A stretch of 47,730 nt of DNA from Priapulus caudatus (lineage: Eukaryota > Priapulida > Priapulimorpha > Priapulimorphida > Priapulidae): contig NW_014577705.1 in NCBI RefSeq assembly GCF_000485595.1, positions 27,751-75,480 on the forward strand, read 5' to 3'. Both the position numbers and the translations under genes were made by a program. How positions within the stretch are numbered: the stretch's first letter is position 1; each line of letters opens with the position of its first letter. The notes beneath the pieces were generated by a model. The model saw only the letters and a program-made list of their open reading frames with translations, was not told the origin of the DNA and searched no databases. This document shows positions 17,619 through 28,361 of the stretch, one piece after another.

Positions 17619-19123
17619 GTATGACTATATATAATATTTAGTACTTGCATCACAGCAATACGTACAATAGTAAGCATTACCTACATGTGCCAAATATAGT
17701 ATAAGACAGATGTAGTATTGAAGGTAATTTCATACTTCTAAAATTACTGTAATAATGTACCTATGGATTTGATCCAGGTAAAAACCACCCAGAAAACAGA
17801 ATTTGCAGTAACACAAACTACACAAGCAACTCCCCTAGTTACAATATATCTGCTGATGTGGCATAGAACATAGTTGCTACTATGCCCATTCTTACTCCTA
17901 CAACGTATAGCTGCCTAGAGTTCTAAAAATGTTTTTTTTTTAGAGAAAAAATGGCCATCCGCTCTATACAAGTTAATTACATTTAAATTGTATAGACATG
18001 CGATGGGAGAAACTGCATCATGATTCACGGTCGATGTTCCTTATGACTGCAGTTCAAACTGTCAACGACATTACAAGTAGACATTTCGCTTTGACCTCCG
18101 GGGCCAACGTCTACAGTACACACCTGCACGCACTAAGTCGCAGGTACAAATTACTTTTAATTATAAAATACCTGTAGATTCAAACTACTCATGGCTACCA
18201 ATGCCTTCATTGTATAGTGAGTGCTATTATCGGAACAAGGTAAGATAGCAGTAGAGACATGCCCATACTTGTCTGCAATGTCACCCACTGCAGTGAAAGG
18301 TGGGAGGCTGACTCATTAGCAGAATATTCTGTTTTTAATGCAACGCATGCTACGTGCGTAAACGCAATAGACGAAGTACACACTCTCCATCTCTCTCTCT
18401 CTCTCTGTCACATATCGAGCGTACTCAAGATATATACCATTATGCTACATGAGCTGCTTATACCGCTGATCCTAATTGATAATAAATACTGTAGTCGGAG
18501 TGCTGGCTAATAATAGTAGATTACCTCAGTCAAGAATAGACTATGCAGCATCAACCACAAATATACTTGTGTAAATAAGACTGTAAAAATGTGCACACAC
18601 ATAAATAAAATGATCCCGCAAAAAATAGAAAACATAAATACCATACATAAACATGTGCACACATATATAGATATATGTACGTATATACAATATACACATA
18701 TATATTTATACACACACATATACAGATTTACCAATATGCACATGTAATCTATGTATATAAATTCATTACTCCTGGTTAACACATAACATTAACAGTGTTT
18801 CTCCTGCCCATCAAATACGTACTACTAGCCAAACAACCTCCATTTTCTTCACATTGACATCGCTGAAAATAAATCCTACCCAAAAATAAAAAGCGTCGGG
18901 AGACAGGCGCATGACTGCCGTCAGCGCATAGCTTAATCAAGGTGAGTGCACAAGCAGCGATGCAAACGTGACAACCACACGACGACGCATTAAACCGTCG
19001 ACGCTAAATGCTCTAGGAAATCGCACATGCCCCAGTGTAGAGCGCAGGTGCCAAGAACGACCAAATAACAATAGATTTTACCTGGGTTTCTTATAAACAG
19101 ATAACACTGTGAGAATTTTTTTT
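16416..19123. other. Intergenic between TFB1M and IP6K
   Basis: No gene recognised. It contains a palindrome at 17536-17580 related to that at 9151, then (TA)n at 17578-17616. A 'CAGTGAAACCACCTATAGA' segment near 17320 resembles one at about 40535. Short CT and CA/TA-rich tracts lie at about 18390-18410 and 18590-18730. The frame at 16991-17206 follows a possible acceptor (tttgcag) but matches no family I know. Confidence 0.45.
17578..17616. repeat. (TA)n microsatellite
   Basis: Nineteen or so TA units directly after the palindrome that ends in CACTCCTGATA. Confidence 0.95.
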
Positions 19124-19826
19124 CTACAGCTCCTGCAGGATGCGGATCATGTTCTCGAGCCCGAATATGTATCCAGTGTCGGGGCCCTTGTGCACGATGC
19201 AGTCGTCACGAAAACCCTCGTGAGTTGTGTGCGCAAAGTCGATCATGCGCACGTCGACCCTGCGTGACGGTGGCGCCACCTTGCATGAACAGCAACCGTC
19301 GTCCTTCAGCACAACCTCGTTCTCCTTGTCGCTGCAGAGCGTTGGCGCGTCGCTTGAACATGCGGCACCTGCCAGCGAATCCTCCGCGCGCTCTCGCACC
19401 CTCTCTCCCACCTTCTCCTCCTGCGATTCTAAGTTCCGCTCGGAACGCTTGCACGCCCTCTCCCCTGGTTTCTCAGCTTCTTCTCTCGCGCTTCCCCATT
19501 CGATTAGCGTCTCTTCCTGAGGACCCGCCCTCCCTCGCGTGCACGTGCACGCCTCCGCAACGACCTTCTCTCTGCCGGCAACACGTTTCGGGTGCCTCTC
19601 TTCGGTCTCCTCCTCTTCGTAGCCCTCGTACATGACGAGTAGCGAGCTCGAGTAGAAGCGGAATGTGCTCTGTGGGGCTAGCATTGCCTTTAGCTGCTGC
19701 AGTCGCTCTATCATCAGGCAGATCAGATCCCTCCGTACCTGCACATGTAGCATATCAGCTGGTGTTAGTAACGAGTAGCAGTTGATTTGCTATACTATTA
19801 CTATACTACTACCGCTGCTGCAACCA

Positions 19827-19878
<52 letters not shown>

Positions 19879-22800
19879 TACTGCTATTGCTGTTGCTGCT
19901 GCTGCCGCTTCCATTGCTACTGCTACTGGTTCTGCTGTCGCTGCTGCTCAAAATGATCCCTGGCTCTTACCTTCTTTCCAGTGTTCAAGAACTGAAGGAG
20001 AGCCTTTCGAAAACCTTCCTCCGAGAGGCCCCTCCCATAGTACTTGTTGTGACATATGTACTGCCCAGAGTCATTTTGATACACCTGCAGACATAATCAC
20101 ATACATCGTCAAAACATAGGAATCGACATGCATCGTATACTGTACAAGAAGAGCTGACGTGCTGCATGCACGCACGCTGAGTGAGCAGTGCAGCCAACAA
20201 TTGAGCTTCCTGCATACTGCATGCATTGAATCAATCTTAACCGAGCGAGAGTTAGCCTGTGGTGCCCCACCACCCCCACACACCCCTGCATACCTGCATG
20301 CTGCATGCATTGAGTTAAACATAACAACGAGGCAAGGGTTAGCCTGTGGTACCCACTACCACCCACACCCTGCATACCTGCATGCTGCATGCATTGAGTT
20401 AAACATAACCGAGCGAGATTTAGCCTGTGGTACCCCACTACCACCCCACACCCCTGCATACCTGCATGCTGCATGCATTGAGTCAAACATAACGAGCCCG
20501 AGATTTAGCTGTTGGTACCCCACTACCACCCCACACCCCTGCATACCTGCATGCTGCATGCATTGAGTCAAACATAACCGAGCGAGATTTAGCCTGCAGC
20601 GTCCCTCACCTCCACCCCTGCTAACTTGCATGCCACATGCATTGAGTTAAACATAACCGAGAGAGGGTTAGCCTGCAGCGTCCCCACCCCCCCATCTGCT
20701 AACCTGCATGCCGCACACGCGTACGCCAAGAGAGGCGGATGTCGTCGCAGCGCACTTCCTCCGCTGGCTCTGCTGCTTAGCTTCGGACGCGTCGTCGCCG
20801 TGTTGCCGCGTGCCCATCTTCAGGTCGAGCACGCACGGGTAGCGGTACTGACACGTCAGATTCTCCAGCAGTATGAACTCTGAGAGACGGTCAAGGAATG
20901 GTCGCAAGTAGACTTGTTCCATGTCCCTAACTTACAGTAAGGGCAGGAAAGGTAGCTTGGAGAGCTAGACTTGCTCTTTTTCCTTACAGTAAGGGCAGGA
21001 GAGGTAGCTTGGATAGCTAGACTGGTTTCCTTTCCTTACAGTAAGGGCAGGAGAGGTAGCTTGGAGAGCTAGACTGGTTCCCTTTCCTTACAGTAAGGAC
21101 AGGAGAAGGTAGCTTGGATAGCTAGACTGGTTCGCCTTTCCTTACAGTAAGGACAGGAGAGGTAGCTTGGATAGCTAGACTGGTTCCTTTCTTACAGTAA
21201 GGACAGGAGAAGTAGCTTGGATAGCTAGACTGGTTCCCTTTCCTTACAGTAAGGGCAGAAGAGGTAGCTTGGAGAGCTAGACTGGTTCCCTTTCCTTACA
21301 GTAAGGACAGGAGAGGTAGCTTGGATAGCTAGACTGGTTCCCTTTCCTTACAGTAAGGACAGGAGAGGTAGCTTGGATAGCTAGACTGGTTCCCTTTCCT
21401 TACAGTAAGGACCGGAGAGGTAGCTTGGATAGCTAGACTGGTTTCTTTTCCTTACAGTAAGGGCAGGAGAGGTAGCTTGGATAGCTAGATCAGAACCCAA
21501 GGGTTAATGACACCTGTTATACATTATACAGTACTACAATGTTCCACGCTGGGGACCGCAGAAAGGATACTCTGAGTGCTCGCTCCTTTACTCTTGACAT
21601 TCTTGCGCATCTTCTTCAGCTGTTCCTTGTGACACTTGAGACTCCAGGGGTTGTGTCCGGGCGCGTGCGGTTCCTCCCACTGCCCCGCCTTCTCCTGCAC
21701 TATCAACGAGGGCTCGGCTGCACCATCGTCGTTCTCCAGACTGCTCGAGCGACGTAACCTTGACCTGAAATGAGGAAAGGTCCATCGCATGAGGTCGAGA
21801 TAAGGGGAGTAACCCATGAGAATAGATGGCGGCAGTGAGCTATACATAGGTAGCCACTGCTGCTGCTACCTGCCTTTCACCCATGCACACAGCAGAGTTG
21901 AGCAAGACGTCACACACAAGTAGAACAAGGTACAAGGAATAAGGCACAATGAAAAAAGAACAAGGGGCAAGGAATGAGGAAGCCGTTGAACAAAGGACAA
22001 GGAATAAGAGACAAGAATGATAGAATAGGGCACAAGATGAACAAGGGACCAGTGCAAGCAACCAGGAAGGCGAAGTAACATGGGAAAATTTGAAGAAACA
22101 AGAATCAAGAGATGAGTTAAAGAAGGGACACTGTGTCATGTGCATCATTAGGTGAGAGTGGATCACAGGTTGCAGTAGAGTAGAATGGCAGATAGAGAGA
22201 TACATCATGAACAGAGTAACAGACCAATAACTACGTCATATCAATGAAATGGCTCATCAGTGAGGAGGACAGGATAGCAACTTGGTGTACGAGGAGATAT
22301 GGTAAGAGAGATAATCTACTAAGCACCAGAGTAAAATACATAATAATTAGAGTGGAATATAGCTAAACACATAACATTACAGGGTTTAATATAGGCCAGA
22401 TTTTGGTTTAAAATTAAATTTTAAAGAAGATGTTGCCTTTTTTCACAATTTGGCCGTATATATTTCCTAATGACCACCATTTTTGACCAAAGCTATCTCA
22501 TTCAATAATTTCACAGAAAAGTGCCATTTTCCTAACACCCAATCATTGTAGCTTGCTTCGCTTGTATGCTTCTGTGCACCACTGCATATCATCTCACCCA
22601 AAAGTCACAAACGGGTTAATTTTGCCACAAAATAATTCTCAGGTACTAGACACAATTACCCAGATAAAACCCAGCACATAGAAGACAATTTAGCCAACAC
22701 ATCCAGTGAAAGATAGAAAGACACAGGCATAGACTGGCAGATAAAATCACACATCATAAACGCAGTGAAAGATAGAAACACACATGCCACAGATAAAAAC

Positions 22801-25800
22801 ACACGCATCATAAACACAATGAAAGATAGAAAGACACGTGCATAGTGAGAATTTAAATCACAGATCAGAAACACAGTGAGATAGAAAGACACGTGTACAG
22901 GGTTTCTTCTGAGGAAAAATTAGACAAAGGAGGTAATAGCCAATTTGGGAAAAAAAACGCGCACGATGGATTCAAATACAGGATGTATTGATATACTTAT
23001 AGGTATATAGCTATAGAATATACTTATCAGTAAATACAGGAACATTTTCACAACGGCAATGTTAAATTTGACAACGGCGGTGCGCCACTGTGCCTCCTAT
23101 GTATAAGAAACCCTGGTGTATAGAGTTACAGATAAAAAGACGCTTCATAAATGCAGTGAAAGATAGAAACACACATGCATTGTGCCACAGATAAAAAAAA
23201 ACGCATCATAAACACATTAAAAGATAGAAACATAAGTGTATAAAGTGAGAACTAAAATCACAGGTCAGAAACACAGTGAGATAGAAAGACATGCGTATAG
23301 AGTGACAGATAAAAAGACACTTCATAAATGCAGTGAAAGCTAGAAAGGCACATATATAGTGGTAAAGATAAAATCGCACGCATCATTAATGCAGTGAATG
23401 AAATAATGACACGTGAATAGAGTGAGTCAGTGTCACACCTCAAAAAAACACATTTTCAATTAATTGAGAGCTGGTGAGACAGATGATATAGATGGAGCAA
23501 CCAACACGCTCTCACTCAGTTGGTCTTATCTGAACACCCAAGACACGTACATTTTTTAGACTCGCAAAATTTGAGTTGCTGAACTCGATCAGTACATAAA
23601 GCAGGGGTGTAGAAAAGCAGTACATAGTCCTGTTGCATAACTAGCATCAATAATGAGTAGAGGAAATGAAGTGTCTGAGACTAATTATTATGAGCCAGTC
23701 TAGCCCCAACAGATCTTCCACAGGTTTAGATGGACCACATGTAGGATTGACCATGTGTTGGATGCACCACACGTAGGATGATTGACCATGTGATGGATGT
23801 CTGGGCCACTAATGTGGAATTGACCTATATGGATTTGAATTGGATCCACATGTAGGATTGACCACACTCGTTAGTAGTGTGTATTGGACCAGTGTGATTG
23901 GATGCACCACCGTTAGGATGATTGACCATGTGTACATGGGAATGTTGACCACATTGTAGCGATTGACACATGTAGGTATGCATTGACCATGTTGATGGAG
24001 TGGACCACGCTTGTAGATCTGACATGTGCATGGTCGATGCGGCACATCCGCTCCGCGCGCTTGATTCATTTATGATGATCCAATGGCCACATGTAGGAAT
24101 TGACCTGATATACGAATGATTTCGCCCAATGTTGTTGGTCGATGCACCACAGCGTAGGATATGGCGAATATTGACAATGCTTGTGAATGGCATTGTGACC
24201 ACACGTAGGTTATGCATTGACATTGTGATTGGAGATGCGACCACATGTTCAGGATTGACCACTGTGATGGATGGAACCAGCATGTCAGGACTTGACCATG
24301 TTGGATTTGGTGCGACCCATTGTATGGATTGACGCTCATGTAGGGAACCTTGACCTTGATGAATGGATGGAGCCTTCATGTCGGGATTTGACCACATGTA
24401 GACTTGACCATGTGATGGTCATAGGACCACAGTGGTAGGAATATTGACCACATGGTAGGATTCGAACCATTGTGTTGGTATTGCACCACATGTAGGATTG
24501 ATTTGGACCCATTGTTGTGAGATGGGCACATGGTAGGATTTAAACTCATTGTATGTGATTGGGTACACAGGTGTTAGGACTCTGACACCATGTGAATGGT
24601 TATTGGACCAGCAGTGTAAGGATTGACCATGTGTATGGATGGGACCACATGTATGGCATTGACCATGTGATGCGATGGATGCCTCATGTAGGATGGACCA
24701 CATGTAGGTATTGATCCATGTGATGGATGGGGCACTATGTTATGAGATTTGACCATATGATTGTGAGGACCTACATTAGGATTTTGACCATGATGATGGC
24801 ACCAATGGGACCACATGTAGGATTGACATTAGTGATTGGATTGGTGTATTTTCTGTGGTGTGTTTGCGCGTTTTCATTGTCGGTGACCACATGTAGGCAT
24901 TGGCCAAATGTAGGATTTGACCTGTGGATTGGTATGGACTTCATGTAGGAATGGACCACATGTAGGATTGACCATTGTGATGGACTAGACCACATGTTAG
25001 GATGTATTGTGATCATGTGATGGTATGGACCACCTATGTTAGGATGATTTGATCATAGTGATGGACTGGACACTATTGTGTTGGATTTGACTCATGTTGA
25101 TGGATATGGTACACATGTAGGAATTGACCACATGTAGAGATTGTACCATGTGTGGTTGGAGCCACATTGTAGGGATTGACCATGTGATGCGTATGGACCA
25201 ATTGTTCTTTTTTGTTCTAGATTGCATGTGTTGGATAGAACCACATGTTAGGTATGATTGATAATGTGATGGATGGACACATTGTAGGTCGGTATGACTG
25301 ACCTATGTGAATGGACTGGACAACATGTAGGATATGAACACTGACCATGTGTTATGGATGGACATCGTTGTGGGTAGACCACATGTTTAGTGATTTGACC
25401 ATGTGATTGGCGATAGACCACTTAATAGTTAGGAATTGACCATGTGATGGATGGACTGCATGTAGGATTGACCATGTGATGGATGGACTGCATGTAGGAT
25501 TGACCATATGTTAGATGGACCACATGTAGGATGATTGACCATGTGTTTGATGGACCACATGAAAGATTGACCATGTGTTAAAGATGCATTCCCATGACAT
25601 TTTTGTGACAACCCACTGTAAATACGTAAGTAAATAACTCACTACACTTTAACTGAACGTTAGCTTTGAAAATAAAACCGTAAAAATATGTATCAAGCCA
25701 ATATGTATCCAGCCTATATTTCCTCAACAAAAAAACAACTCGAAAAACGCGTTTCGCCGCGGTTCTGTATCATAGCGGCAAGAGCCGACGCAGGTCACGT

Positions 25801-27989
25801 AACCAGCACAGCTATAGATATCATATAACACATTGGTTATATGATATCTATGAGCATATATGTAGCCTTCATGACCTTCAGCGCTTGGCAACACCGCATG
25901 GCAACAAGAGACGCGTCACAACATCGCCGCAGAGTGGCAAAAGTAACCGTTGTTTGAAACATTCGACCCGACACTTTCACTTTGTAGTCTAAAAGCTTTG
26001 AATGAACGTATTCCTGAGCTTCTTTTTTTTTACCTATCACACATAATTATTATATAGGCAAGTACAAATGTGCAATGTTAAAATAATTCATTTTTGCCTG
26101 ATTTTATGTTTGCCACTTGAAACTTCGAGGGAAGGCACCTTTAAATGGATCACATGTAGGATGATTAACCATGTGATGGATACACCACATGTAGGATTGA
26201 CTGACCATGTGATGGATGGACCACATGTTTGAATGTACCATATATTAGATGGACTACGTTTGGATGTGTCATATACTGGATGAACCACATATTTCCACGT
26301 GAATCAAATGCATGTCAAAAGTAATAAAGGAGATCTATACTCAATGCATCCTGTAGACCCTTCTGTGTCTGTAACGACACATCAATGTTGAATAAACAAC
26401 ATAAGCGCACACTTGCAAGAATGCACACACACACAAACTCTGAGACAAACAACAAAGCTCTTCATCCTTCACCTAGCTCCAACTTTTAGCAACATGTACC
26501 CATCGTATGTGTTGCAGTATGTGAGAGCCAGCACGCGAGTTTGGACAGTCCGGCCTTAGCGGTACGGGCACATTTTTCTGCCCCATTGCGTGGGTTGATG
26601 CATATAGGCAGGGGTTACTCTACCACTTGCCAAAATATCCAATTGCTACACTTTTTTTGTACTGGATATAATTATTGGATAAACATTAGACTGGATATTT
26701 TTTGGCTAAAAGTGACCAAACTGGCCAATTGGCAACTCAGAGCAAGCAAAGGTCCAGATACAAGCATCACAGAGTTGAGAAATAGGTAATTTAGTATGTG
26801 GACAAAAAATTGCTATGTATTATTAACATTGGCTGCAAAAAAGCTAAGTGGCTATTTTTTTGGCTACACTTTTCAATTTCCCAGAGTAACCCCTGTATAG
26901 GCGATGAAAAATCAACACAGTTGCGAGTGGCCACCCACCTGGCCAATTCTCTTCAGATATACAGCCCAGCTATAGTCATTACTTTTGAGGGGAGATGCAA
27001 GCGAGGGAAGTCGTTCACATAAGAGGTCGGGCGTGGAGATCACTTATCACATCATGGTGTTATGTTCAATCTGAGAATTACCCATTCTCTCTCATCTCCA
27101 GCCAGCCCCAGCCACATTCAATTGGATGGATCTTCGGGTACACAAGCTACTTGCACCGCTAGGTGGCACATGACCGGGGTTAGCCCCTGGCGCTGTCACC
27201 GCGCCAATGCACACACACACACACGGTGTGGCACGCACAGACAGCAGCGTGGCAAGGCGTCCAGTGACCGCCTGCAAAAGATAAAACAACAGTGTGGAAA
27301 GAGACACGAGAGCGCCGGCGCTCTACGTTGCAGCGGCCGTGGCCGGCAGCGACCGGCGGCGGATGGCGTGCCCTACCTTGCCGGCAGCTCTCGCCACTTC
27401 TTGCGTTCTCGCACGACGGATGAGCGCGCTCTCTCCAACTCCGTCTTGCCATGCTTGCTCTTCTGCGTCGGCGAGCTCGTGACGAGTGACACGTAGCCTT
27501 CCTCATCCTCCTTACATGTCACCTCTATCACACCTGCGTATTTGGCAGCATAATCATGTGTCACTCGATACGATCTGACTAGTGTGATGCCAGCCAGTGT
27601 CACACAGCGCAGTGTGTACATGCCTCCGCACACACGTGCGTAAACACACACGCACGTGTGCACACACTCAATGCATGAGCACACCACACTACTATACTAT
27701 TACCAGAGTACAGATTAAGGTTCACAAACATCCGGCAATACAAATCTTGTAATACGTCGAACAAATTCAAAATCGGAAGCGTAGGTTTCTCGCAAATTTG
27801 TCTTAAAATGAAGAGCCGACTCTGGAGGAGAGAAAATGAGCACGTACCTCTGTACTCTGGCGTGAATTCCTTCATCTCAGGCGGCAGCGTCATGTAGAAG
27901 TGTCGCTCCCTGGAGATGAGAGGCTTGCAGACGGTCGTCTCGTCGAACATCATCATGCCCGAGTGACCGCCGACCTGATGTACGAACGG
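19124..27989 (-). CDS. IP6K: Inositol hexakisphosphate kinase (IP6K), first coding exon missing
   Basis: Phosphorylates InsP6 to the pyrophosphate 5-InsP7 using ATP. Exons in transcript order: 27989-27848, 27533-27377, 21764-21592, 20879-20704, 20084-19971, 19738-19124. Phases match at each junction and total 458 residues plus stop. The first found exon reads PFVHQVGGH...CKPLISRE...[13 protein letters not shown], like vertebrate IP6K after its 'LLE'. Exon 3 has [13 protein letters not shown]. Exon 4 has the family inositide-kinase motif PCVLDLKMG, then TRQHGDDAS and LGVRVCGMQ. Exon 5 has [13 protein letters not shown]. The last exon has [14 protein letters not shown] and, after a charged insertion of about 110 residues, [10 protein letters not shown] and [12 protein letters not shown]. 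The 5.6-kb intron between 27377 and 21764 is filled with satellites. The N-terminal start exon lies upstream and I could not place it. Which vertebrate paralogue it matches best cannot be told by eye. Confidence 0.95.
19812..19950. repeat. (CTG)n-rich microsatellite in the IP6K last intron
   Basis: Uninterrupted CTG units at about 19830-19874, followed by interrupted CTG/TTG units. The polyleucine and polyalanine frames here are shadows of the repeat. The exon 5 donor is at 19970. Confidence 0.9.
20205..20704. repeat. Minisatellite of 78-85 bp containing a copied IP6K splice donor
   Basis: About six tandem units. Boundaries marked by 'acctgcatg' or 'aacttgcatg' fall at about 20291, 20375, 20459, 20544, 20623 and 20701. 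On the transcript (minus) strand each unit starts with GCATGCAG followed by GTATGC or GTTAGC. That is the same sequence as the true end of IP6K exon 4 (GGCATGCAG, then gttagc). The array fills most of the intron between exons 4 and 5. Confidence 0.9.
20927..21490. repeat. 52-bp minisatellite, 11 copies, in an IP6K intron
   Basis: Unit of 52 bp containing CCTTACAGTAAGG, AGGAGAGGTAGCTTGG and ATAGCTAGACTGG. Copies are highly similar, with single-base changes and small indels. On the transcript strand the array ends about 45 bp before the acceptor of the exon at 20879. Confidence 0.95.
21845..22690. other. IP6K intron, purine-rich degenerate repeat
   Basis: From about 21920 to 22110 the + strand repeats ACAAGGAAT and GAACAAGG phrases. 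The rest is AT-rich without recognised features. Confidence 0.5.
22690..23440. repeat. Degenerate tandem repeat of about 56 bp
   Basis: Copies contain GATAGAAAGACAC, GAGTGACAGATAAAA and CATCATAAACGCAGTGA phrases. The array is split by a 218-bp inserted element at 22898-23115, and repeat units resume on both sides. Confidence 0.85.
22898..23115. mobile_element. CAGGG-ended element inserted in a tandem repeat
   Basis: 218 bp with an 11-bp terminal inverted repeat (CAGGGTTTCTT at the left, AAGAAACCCTG at the right). It is flanked by the exact 5-bp direct repeat gtgta at 22893-22897 and 23116-23120. There is no coding capacity. It interrupts the 56-bp repeat array, so the insertion is younger than the array. 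Confidence 0.85.
23720..25590. repeat. Degenerate satellite, unit near 30 bp
   Basis: About 60 variants of a unit made of CCACATGTAGGATTGACC and ATGTGATGGATGG. Units at both edges are regular. Those at about 23880-25400 carry many extra single bases. Histidine/methionine/proline-rich frames on the minus strand are repeat shadows. Further clean units occur at 26140-26290, separated by about 550 bp of unrelated DNA. Confidence 0.9.
25591..26139. other. Non-repeat segment interrupting the satellite
   Basis: About 550 bp between two blocks of the same satellite. It contains a perfect 16-bp inverted repeat at 25814-25851 with a 6-base loop. The 67-codon minus frame at 25837-26040 has no family resemblance. 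It could be an inserted element, but I find no convincing terminal repeats. Confidence 0.5.
26140..26290. repeat. Second block of the CCACATGTAGGATTGACC satellite
   Basis: Four to five units of the satellite described at 23720-25590, here without the frequent single-base insertions. Confidence 0.85.
26609..26895. mobile_element. CAGGGG-ended element with 6-bp target duplication
   Basis: 287 bp with 13-bp terminal inverted repeats (CAGGGGTTACTCT at the left, AGAGTAACCCCTG at the right). It is flanked by the exact direct repeat tatagg at 26603-26608 and 26896-26901. The interior is AT-rich with TTTTTTGGCTA phrases and has no gene. Confidence 0.85.
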
Positions 27990-28032
27990 CTGCAGACAAA
28001 CAGCGACCGAACTCACTCCTGTCTCACACCTA

Positions 28033-28361
28033 CAGGGGTAGAAATTAACTTTTGAACAAAGGAGAAAAGAGGGAGTCCGCGGCAAAATGAGGGAGTCCGC
28101 AGTCTGAAGTTCAAAATTAAAGACATTAACAATAACGCATGTGCTTATTTGGAAGATTCATGCGGTTGCACGTCTGCCAAATTTTCTTTGGACATTTGCT
28201 GAAAAAATACGGTAATTCCGCGAGGATGTGCTCTGGAACAAACTAGTTAGTATGGCAGAATTTTCAGGGAGTCACACGGATTCCTGCATATGTCAAATCA
28301 GGGAGTCCGACAGTAAATCAGGGAGTATTTGACTCCGGACTCGTGGTAATTTTGCACCATG
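28033..28361. mobile_element. CAGGG-ended transposon, copy 2, inverted relative to copy 1
   Basis: Matches the element at 16086-16409 along its whole length in reverse orientation, including CAGGGGTAGAAATTAA at this end and a decayed ATTTTGCACCATG at the other. The flanks cacaccta and caaaacta could be an 8-bp duplication with two changes. It lies about 40 bp upstream, in transcript sense, of the first recognised IP6K exon. Confidence 0.85.

Noticed and set aside
19782-20119. Polyleucine and polyalanine frames
   Set aside because: Translations of a CTG microsatellite. The real coding exon here is on the minus strand (20084-19971).
20109-20631. Repeated frames with CMQHAGMQG-like phrases
   Set aside because: Shadows of the 78-85-bp minisatellite in the IP6K intron.
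23809-25611. His/Met/Pro-rich minus frames of up to 190 codons
   Set aside because: Satellite translations in a region with probable sequence errors.
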